A DNA stretch of 58,825 nucleotides, from the NCBI GenBank assembly GCA_002257025.1, contig NCHA01000016.1, positions 1 to 58,825 of the forward strand, read 5' to 3'. How positions within the stretch are numbered: position 1 is the stretch's first letter; every line of letters begins with the position of its first letter. Positions 53,535 through 58,825 of the stretch are shown here, piece by piece. This DNA is from Sphingobacteriales bacterium 16-39-50 (GTDB lineage Bacteria > Bacteroidota > Bacteroidia > Sphingobacteriales > Sphingobacteriaceae). Both the position numbers and the translations under genes were made by a program. The notes beneath the pieces are model-generated. The model ran no database searches, was not told where the DNA came from, and was given only the letters and a program-made list of their open reading frames with translations.

Positions 53535-54302
53535 ATGAAAAGAATCACTTTACTCGCAGCCATTTTAACTGTAATAATAAACAGTAGTTCTGCACAGCAG
53601 AATGCAAATCCCAAAGACACAGAAGCATGGTCACCTGTCCCGAAAATTGTTCAGCCACAAAAAAGTGCTTTATCAGCACCTGAAGATGCAATTATACTAT
53701 TTGGAGGAAAAGACCTTAATGAATGGCAAACAGCTAAAGACCAATCTGAAGCGAAATGGACGGTAGCTAATGGACAATTCACCGTTAAAAAAGGAACAGG
53801 GAATATCCAGACCAAAAGATCATTTCTGAATTATCAAATGCATATTGAGTGGATGATTCCTGTAAATATTACAGGCTCAGGACAAGCAAGAGGGAATAGT
53901 GGAATATTTCTGGGATCAACCGGCAAGGGTGATGAGGGTTATGAATTACAAGTCCTTGATTCATACAATAACGTAACTTATAGTAACGGTCAGGCCGGAA
54001 GTATTTACAAACAATTTATACCGCTGGTAAATGCATCAAGAAAACCAGGAGAATGGCAAACTTATGATATTATTTGGACAGCCCCTGTGTTCAATGAAAA
54101 TGGCACTCTAAAATCTGCTGCAAGGGTAAGTGTGCTGCATAATGGGATGTTGATTCAAAACAACATTGAGCTCAAGGGTGAAACAGTATATATTGGGCCG
54201 CCTTTCTATAAAAAACACGGACCATTGCCAATCAAATTGCAGGATCACGGAGATCCAAGTGAACCAATAAGCTTTCGCAATATTTGGGTAAGAGAATTAT
54301 AA
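53535..54302 (+). CDS. Exported DUF1080 protein (3-keto-disaccharide hydrolase-like)
   Basis: A 255-residue exported protein. Signal peptide ending SSAQQ, then the DUF1080 jelly-roll: AIILFGGKDLNEWQ, WTVANGQFTVKKGTGNIQTKRSF, MHIEWMIP, RGNSGIFL and YELQVLDSYNN. DUF1080 proteins act on polysaccharides or 3-keto-disaccharides in some cases; the substrate is unknown here. Stands alone. Confidence 0.88.
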   Translation: MKRITLLAAILTVIINSSSAQQNANPKDTEAWSPVPKIVQPQKSALSAPEDAIILFGGKDLNEWQTAKDQSEAKWTVANGQFTVKKGTGNIQTKRSFLNYQMHIEWMIPVNITGSGQARGNSGIFLGSTGKGDEGYELQVLDSYNNVTYSNGQAGSIYKQFIPLVNASRKPGEWQTYDIIWTAPVFNENGTLKSAARVSVLHNGMLIQNNIELKGETVYIGPPFYKKHGPLPIKLQDHGDPSEPISFRNIWVREL

Positions 54303-54475
54303 AAACAAGCTGTTCATAAATCAGGCCTTTTATAAATTTTGCAAAAAATCAAATTTGCTTAAAATCAATTACACAGATAAGCCGGGAGGCTCTGATTGCC
54401 CTTATTTCTGGTCTTCATAATAGTTTCAATTATTTTGGCTTGAAAATTGAATGTTTGCATTCAAAAATAAAAGAC

Positions 54476-55939
54476 ATGAAAAATCAATTAATCCTGATCT
54501 GTTTAAGTGCATCTCTTCTTTTGACAAGCTCGTGTGCTGTTAACCCTGTAACGGGCAAAAAACAGATCGTTCTGATGTCAGAGAGTCAGGAAATTGCCAT
54601 GGGAGCTGATGCTGATCCACAAATCGTTGCTCAATACGGCCTTTATGAAAATAAAATACTTCAGGATTTCATCACTCAGAAGGGAAATGAAATGGCTGCT
54701 ATATCCCACAGGCCAGATCTCAAATATGAATTTAAGATTGTCGACTCTGAAGTATTAAATGCATTTGCAGTACCTGGAGGATATGTTTATTTCACAAGAG
54801 GTATCATGGCTCACTTCAATAATGAAGCTGAATTTGCAGGTGTTTTAGGACATGAAATAGGACATATTACGGCAAGACATTCAGTTTCTCAGCAAAGCAA
54901 AGCAATACTTGGTCAGGTTGGATTAATTGGAAGTATGATTCTGGTTCCTCAGATTGCTGAGTTTGCTCAGCCATTATCCCAGGGCTTAGGCTTGTTGTTC
55001 CTCAAGTTCGGGCGGGATGCTGAACGTCAATCAGATGAACTTGGAGTTGAGTATTCTTCAAAAATAGGTTATGATGCGAAAGAAATGGCCGGTTTTTTCA
55101 ACACCCTTGAAAGACAACGGGCAGGAACCGAAGGTGCAGAATTGCCGGATTTTATGTCCACACACCCTAATCCCGGAGACCGAAATATTGCTGTTTCAAA
55201 ACTTTCGGAGGAATGGAAAAAGAAGTTAAACCTGAGCAATCCTAAGGTAAGCAGAGATACTTATTTGAAAAAAATTGAGGGGCTAATCTATGGGGAAGAT
55301 CCCAAACAAGGCTTTCTGGAAAACAGCATATTTTATCATCCTGAGTTAAAATTCCAGTTCAATACTCCTCAAGGATGGAATTATCAGAATACTCCTCAAA
55401 AAGTACAGCTTGCTCCAAAAGATGGTAAAGCACTGCTGATGATGACACTTGCACCCGGCAGTTCACTTCAGGAAGCAGCAAGCAATGTGGTACAGAAAAA
55501 CAATCTTCAGGTTTTAGAATCAAATCAGATTACTGTTAATGGCTTGAATGCGATATCAATGATTGCAGATGTAAAAGCAGAGCAACAACAGCAACAACAG
55601 CAACAGGCAAGTTCAGTGAGAACTTTATCCTATCTCATTCAATACAATAAAAATATTTATCTGTTACTCGGTGCCAGTTCAGTGAATGATTTCAACAATT
55701 ACTCTCAATATTTCCTTCAATCAATGAAGAATTTCAAAGAGTTAAAAGATGTTTCTAAACTTAATAAGCAGCCTGAAAGGATAAGAATCAAACCAGTTAA
55801 ACAAAGCGGAACCCTTAAGCAGGCACTGAACAGTTACAATATGCCTGAAAACAAGCAGGAAGAAATTTCCTTATTGAATGGAATGCAACTCACAGACAGG
55901 GTTTTGGCGGGATCTCTCATAAAAATTCTTGGGAAATAA
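54476..55939 (+). CDS. M48-family metallopeptidase lipoprotein with poly-Gln tract
   Basis: A 487-residue envelope peptidase. Lipobox LTSSC at the N-terminus, then the zinc motif HEIGH in GVLGHEIGHITARHSV, and the third ligand region DAERQSDELGVEY: all M48 features are present. The catalytic part (about 30-275) resembles BepA/LoiP, which degrade misassembled outer-membrane proteins. Residues 370-377 are eight Gln, coded by CAA/CAG. The start is the ATG at 54476, before the lipobox. Confidence 0.92.
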   Translation: MKNQLILICLSASLLLTSSCAVNPVTGKKQIVLMSESQEIAMGADADPQIVAQYGLYENKILQDFITQKGNEMAAISHRPDLKYEFKIVDSEVLNAFAVPGGYVYFTRGIMAHFNNEAEFAGVLGHEIGHITARHSVSQQSKAILGQVGLIGSMILVPQIAEFAQPLSQGLGLLFLKFGRDAERQSDELGVEYSSKIGYDAKEMAGFFNTLERQRAGTEGAELPDFMSTHPNPGDRNIAVSKLSEEWKKKLNLSNPKVSRDTYLKKIEGLIYGEDPKQGFLENSIFYHPELKFQFNTPQGWNYQNTPQKVQLAPKDGKALLMMTLAPGSSLQEAASNVVQKNNLQVLESNQITVNGLNAISMIADVKAEQQQQQQQQASSVRTLSYLIQYNKNIYLLLGASSVNDFNNYSQYFLQSMKNFKELKDVSKLNKQPERIRIKPVKQSGTLKQALNSYNMPENKQEEISLLNGMQLTDRVLAGSLIKILGK

Positions 55940-55942
55940 TGT

Positions 55943-55987
55943 AAAGAGGTAAAAAGCCTGAAAATAAAATAGGCTTTTTACCTCTTT
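55943..55987 (+). terminator. 17-bp perfect hairpin terminator after the M48 gene
   Basis: AAAGAGGTAAAAAGCCT (55943-55959) pairs perfectly with 55971-55987 around an 11-nt loop, 4 bp after the M48 stop. The downstream arm is T-rich. Confidence 0.8.
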
Positions 55988-56077
55988 ATTTATAGATTGA
56001 TATGGTTAAATTTGTTTTAGGTCAAATGCAGACAAAATTAATCATACTTTAATGCAATTCCCCTGAGATCATCCCTT

Positions 56078-57349
56078 ATGAATAAATACTGGTACTATTT
56101 AACAGGGTTAAACCAGGAATTCTCGCTGGAATCAAGAATATTTCATTCCTTTTGTATAGTTGCCTTCTGTATTCTTACTCTTTGTATTCCACTTAATATA
56201 ATCTTAGGTCTACCAATACCGGCCTTACTTACTTTAATAGCATTAATAACACAAGCTTGTCTTTATTATCTATCAAGATTTAAGCATAAAACACGAATCA
56301 GCCTTTGGCTATCCATATTCATTATCCATATTATTATAATAGTAAACTACTTTTTTAATTCCGGGATTCAGGGGCCTAGTTTTTTATTACTCATAGCTAT
56401 TTTTTTTCTGGTTATATCGCTCTCAAAACCAAAGGAATACTGGTTTTTCATAAGCCTGAATTTAATTGTAGCCAGTGGCTTAGCCTTAATTGAGTATTTA
56501 AATCCCGAATTAGTTGAAAAGTCTTACATGGGGCGTGTATTTCATTTTGGAGATGTCATTTCCACTTATTTTGTAAGTATTTTGACCATTCTGATTGGTC
56601 TGCGATACATAAAAAAGAATTATTATATAAGCCAGAGTTTGCTGGAAACAAAAGCAGCTGATCTTGAACGTATAAATAACACCAAAAATAAATTATTTAC
56701 CATAGTTTCCCACGACCTTAGAGCCCCATTAGCTACAGTTAGAAGTTATTTAGAAATCCTTTCAAATTTGGATCCGGCAAAGGAGAACTGGCAGGAAATA
56801 CAAAGTGATCTGATTGAGATGACCCAAAATACAGATAATATGCTCTCCAACATCCTGATGTGGTCTGCATCACAAATGGAAGGAATAAACATTAATAAGA
56901 AACCAATCCTTCTTGCAGACACCCTTATTCCTGTAATCAGGGTGTTTCAGTCAATTGCAAATGCTAAACAAATAGCTTTAAGCTTTGAAATTGACCCTGG
57001 TCTTAAGGTATTAGCTGACGAGGATATGCTGCAACTTGTGATTCGAAATATCCTAAGTAATGCAATAAAGTTTACCAATAACGGAGGAAAGATTCAGCTG
57101 AAAGTAGAATCTGATTATCCAAACTACGTAATCAAAATAAGTGACAATGGTATAGGAATGACCGATCAGATTAAAGATTCCATCTTCAGCCTGAAAGCAG
57201 AATCTTCTTTTGGTACAAAAAATGAAAAGGGTGTTGGTTTGGGTCTAAATTTAAGCAAGGAATTTACCGATATGCAGGGTGGCAGAATCTGGTTTGATAG
57301 TGTTTCTGGTATGGGAAGCACCTTCTATATTTCGATACCAATAGCCTGA
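56078..57349 (+). CDS. Orphan membrane sensor histidine kinase
   Basis: A 423-residue sensor. Six hydrophobic segments fill residues 25-176 (no large periplasmic domain), then a coiled coil, HisKA with H212 in FTIVSHDLRAPLATVRSYLEIL, and a HATPase domain with NAIKFTNNGG, DNGIGM and GVGLGLNLSK. The stimulus is unknown; a sensor made of membrane helices may sense the membrane. No regulator is adjacent; the RR at 1539 is too far to be called its partner. Confidence 0.92.
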   Translation: MNKYWYYLTGLNQEFSLESRIFHSFCIVAFCILTLCIPLNIILGLPIPALLTLIALITQACLYYLSRFKHKTRISLWLSIFIIHIIIIVNYFFNSGIQGPSFLLLIAIFFLVISLSKPKEYWFFISLNLIVASGLALIEYLNPELVEKSYMGRVFHFGDVISTYFVSILTILIGLRYIKKNYYISQSLLETKAADLERINNTKNKLFTIVSHDLRAPLATVRSYLEILSNLDPAKENWQEIQSDLIEMTQNTDNMLSNILMWSASQMEGININKKPILLADTLIPVIRVFQSIANAKQIALSFEIDPGLKVLADEDMLQLVIRNILSNAIKFTNNGGKIQLKVESDYPNYVIKISDNGIGMTDQIKDSIFSLKAESSFGTKNEKGVGLGLNLSKEFTDMQGGRIWFDSVSGMGSTFYISIPIA

Positions 57350-57438
57350 TCATCAATTTTCTACAGCATTTAAATACCACCTGATCTTAATTAATGAAAT
57401 TCGACTTGTCCCTCAACAAAGCCAGAATTGATATAAAC

Positions 57439-57469
57439 TTGCCATTTTACCGTTTTTTTTGTAAATTTG
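57439..57469 (+). promoter_or_regulatory. Promoter of the small Lys-rich gene
   Basis: TTG at 57439-57441, a 20-bp spacer and TAAATTTG at 57462-57469, all consensus. The next start codon with a good reading frame is 170 bp away. Confidence 0.65.
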
Positions 57470-57639
57470 TAAAAAACACAAGCTATTCTTTTTCATGCCT
57501 GCTGGTCAATTCGACTGATCTTGGTTTCTTTCCTGTAATAAAAACAGAATAATCCTGATCCATTCCTTTGTTGAATTTTCAATGCCTCTCTGGCTGCATA
57601 CATTTGAACCGGATAGTAATTATTAAATAATTTACAGAC
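57470..57639 (+). other. Long 5' leader (about 165 nt) of the 57640 gene
   Basis: Between the promoter at 57439-57469 and the ATG at 57640 there is a long untranslated stretch, much longer than those of other promoters in the window. It is pyrimidine-rich in its first half, then has CTG/CCT-rich runs. Long leaders of this kind are typical of cold-shock genes, where they control stability and translation. No riboswitch fold is recognised. The rest of 57350-57438 shows nothing. Confidence 0.5.
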
Positions 57640-57849
57640 ATGGCAAAATCCCAGGCAACCTTCATGAAGAAGCAGCTCGAAAAGAACAGGGCAAAGAAAA
57701 AAGAAGATAAAGAACAACGTAAGCTGGAACGCAAGCAGAGCTCAAGCGGCGGAAAGCTGGAAGATATGCTCGCCTATGTAGATGAGAATGGAGAACTATC
57801 ATCTACTCCTCCTGAAAACAAACAAGCCCTAAGACCATCAAACCGATAG
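57640..57849 (+). CDS. Small lysine-rich protein, cold-shock-like N-terminus
   Basis: A 69-residue, charged protein: KSQATFMKKQLEKNRAKKKEDKEQRKLERKQ, followed by a GGKLEDMLAYVDENGELSSTPPE segment. This is the N-terminal extension seen on some Bacteroidota cold-shock-domain proteins, but here without the cold-shock domain itself. It probably binds RNA or ribosomes; that is inference. It has its own promoter and a long leader. Confidence 0.78.
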   Translation: MAKSQATFMKKQLEKNRAKKKEDKEQRKLERKQSSSGGKLEDMLAYVDENGELSSTPPENKQALRPSNR

Positions 57850-57892
57850 CCTATTTACATGTTAGTATGTATTATTAGGGCAATTAAGTATC

Positions 57893-58078
57893 TCAGGTTT
57901 TGGGAAAATCGGGCAATGTCATCCAATGGGTGAAATCCCCGATTGAAACCTTATCCTCGGCAACAATAAACTTATTGTAAATTTCACTGTAATAACCGAA
58001 GTATATTTGTCCGCCATCAAATAACAAAACATCTACCGCCTGTTCAGGCAACTCATCTTTAACTAAAGTCCATAACAT
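57893..58078 (-). CDS. DUF551-like small protein
   Basis: A 61-residue protein: W-x-x-V-x-D-x-LPEQAVDVLLFDGGQIYFGYYSEI ... DFTHWMTLPDFP fits the DUF551 pattern (W...LP...V-L...THW-LP-P). Function unknown; DUF551 also occurs in phage genomes. Convergent with the Lys-rich gene, spaced 43 bp. Confidence 0.72.
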   Translation of the reverse strand: MLWTLVKDELPEQAVDVLLFDGGQIYFGYYSEIYNKFIVAEDKVSIGDFTHWMTLPDFPKT

Positions 58079-58196
58079 AGCCTAAAGATATAAACTATTG
58101 TCGAAATGGTTTTATACTAATTCATGCTGAAAACAGCAGGGTTGAAAATTACATATCGCTGAAAAACAGCTTATTAAGGTCATTTTAAGGGAATTA

Positions 58197-58204
58197 TAAT
58201 TTTG
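58197..58204 (+). promoter_or_regulatory. -7 box TAATTTTG upstream of the 58261 gene
   Basis: TAATTTTG fits TAnnTTTG, 56 bp before the ATG; no clear -33 TTG. Confidence 0.35.
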
Positions 58205-58260
58205 CAGAAGTCAAACTTTACAAGTAAATTTCTTTATAAAACCTTAAACCAACCCACATC

Positions 58261-58680
58261 ATGAACTCAAAAACATTTTTAATCGGTATTGCAGGAGGCA
58301 TTATTGTCTTCCTGATGGGATTTTTAATCTACGGAATACTATTGATGGATTATTTTGGTGCCAATATGAGCTCCTACCCCGGACTTCTAAAAGAACCCAT
58401 GGAAATCTGGGCAATTGGGACAGGCAATATTATATGGGGAATTCTTCTTGCTTATGTTCTGAATTCAATGAAAGTTGAGTCAGGTATTCAGGGAGCTATT
58501 CAGGGGGCTTCATTGTTCTTCCTGTTTGGCCTGGGAGCTAATTTCGTTTTCTTCGGGCAGTACAATTTAATACCCCTTTCACTGGCTTTCGTAGATTCAC
58601 TCTGCATGGCTCTGCTAGGTGGAGTATCCGGGGCAGCAATTGGATGGTTACTTGGCAGAAAATCAGGAAAAACCAGCTGA
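58261..58680 (+). CDS. Four-helix membrane protein of unknown function
   Basis: A 139-residue integral membrane protein. Hydrophobic segments at about 5-28, 50-67, 78-98 and 105-132, separated by short loops, and a Lys-rich end (GRKSGKTS). It resembles DUF1761-type proteins in size and layout, but I am not certain. Single gene, followed by a hairpin. Confidence 0.7.
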   Translation: MNSKTFLIGIAGGIIVFLMGFLIYGILLMDYFGANMSSYPGLLKEPMEIWAIGTGNIIWGILLAYVLNSMKVESGIQGAIQGASLFFLFGLGANFVFFGQYNLIPLSLAFVDSLCMALLGGVSGAAIGWLLGRKSGKTS

Positions 58681-58730
58681 AAAAATTAGAATAATAATAA
58701 CTCTTAGCTAAATAGAAATAAAAAATGAGG

Positions 58731-58762
58731 CCGTCTCATAAGTAATTATGGGACGGTTTTTT
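58731..58762. terminator. 11-bp hairpin with T-tract, possible IS end
   Basis: CCGTCTCATAA (58731-58741) and TTATGGGACGG (58746-58756) form an 11-bp stem (one G-T wobble) with a GTAA loop, followed by six T. It would end the 58261 transcript. The GAGGCCGTCTCATAAGT text is also like the terminal inverted repeat of some Bacteroidota insertion sequences, and may mark the edge of one. Confidence 0.6.
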
Positions 58763-58767
58763 ATGCC

Positions 58768-58825
58768 CTATTCGATGGTGTTATTTTCTGGCTTGTTGGC
58801 GGCGCTGTCAATGATGAGTGTTCCC
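58768..58825 (-). CDS. Possible 3' end of an IS transposase (cut by the window edge)
   Basis: The minus strand encodes GTLIIDSAANKPENNTIE and then TAG, open to the edge of the window. LIID followed by small residues is like the first-Asp strand of DDE transposases (IS1182/IS5 type), which would mean a truncated protein. Together with the IR-like hairpin 6 bp away, a mobile-element end is plausible, but only 19 codons are seen. Confidence 0.3.
   Translation of the reverse strand, partial: GTLIIDSAANKPENNTIE

Noticed and set aside
57493..57717. 74-codon antisense frame over the leader of the Lys-rich gene
   Set aside because: Phe/Cys-rich translation mirrors the Lys-rich coding sequence; no start signal.
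1..58825. tRNA or rRNA genes
   Set aside because: I looked for the TpsiC-arm GGTTCGAATCC type consensus and rRNA landmarks and saw none; a tRNAscan-SE run would settle it.

Overview
The window is a stretch of AT-rich chromosome from a member of the Bacteroidota, most likely the Sphingobacteriaceae (Pedobacter-like). Four things support this. Start regions carry the Bacteroidota -7 box TAnnTTTG, twice with a well-spaced TTG -33 box. Shine-Dalgarno sequences are almost absent. Many families are typical of the phylum: DUF4369/TlpA lipoproteins, PorV-like barrels, an exonuclease/GIY-YIG fusion, and the Lys-rich 'MAKSQ' small protein. Gene order is that of a housekeeping chromosome. I found no rRNA, tRNA, CRISPR array or prophage. 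Mobile DNA is hinted at only at the two edges.

Layout. 0-0.2 kb: three TGTAAAC/AGGA repeats exactly 30 bp apart and a G-rich palindrome. 0.2-5 kb: DUF695 lipoprotein, RluA pseudouridine synthase, orphan OmpR-type regulator, TlpA-like lipoprotein overlapping gatB. 5-9.7 kb: secreted basic protein, alaS, MerR-dagK pair. 9.8-16.7 kb: metallophosphatase, crotonase, and a tight operon of PorV-like barrel, helix-hairpin-helix/beta-barrel protein and ComEC. 16.8-24.5 kb: DUF4412-like protein, LtaS-type phosphotransferase, a CDF transporter-NUDIX-bioA operon, an aspartate-type aminotransferase and a heptose-7-phosphate kinase. 24.6-31.1 kb: MacB-type permease, queA, ispD, two small proteins, cobalamin adenosyltransferase, ABC ATPase, gatC, plsC. 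31.2-38.6 kb: trpS, deoxynucleoside kinase, kdsB, beta-lactamase-fold hydrolase, pentapeptide protein, serine acetyltransferase-cysM-VOC, glycosyltransferase. 38.8-48.5 kb: ppnP, exonuclease/GIY-YIG, DUF3820, MFS, EnvC-like factor, PAP2_C phosphatase, histone-like protein and ppk1-ppx. 48.5-58.8 kb: yajQ, a conserved unknown, hsp20 with a rare strong Shine-Dalgarno, thioesterase, folB-FAD oxidase, DUF1080, M48 lipoprotein, orphan histidine kinase, a cold-shock-like small gene with a long leader, DUF551, a membrane protein and a probable IS end.

Two observations stand out. First, the PorV-like/HhH-barrel/ComEC operon looks like a compact machine for moving DNA across both membranes; the fusion of a ComEA-type HhH domain to an apparent outer-membrane barrel is the best candidate for an undescribed system. 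Second, seven intergenic regions are built from imperfect 7-bp units kept in strict register, often folding into long hairpins and touching stop codons, which looks like one family of short-repeat elements.

Envelope genes recur: kdsB and a heptose kinase (LPS core), plsC and dagK-like kinase (lipids), PAP2_C and LtaS-type enzymes, and the EnvC-like factor. Function calls rest on motifs read by eye; no database search was run.
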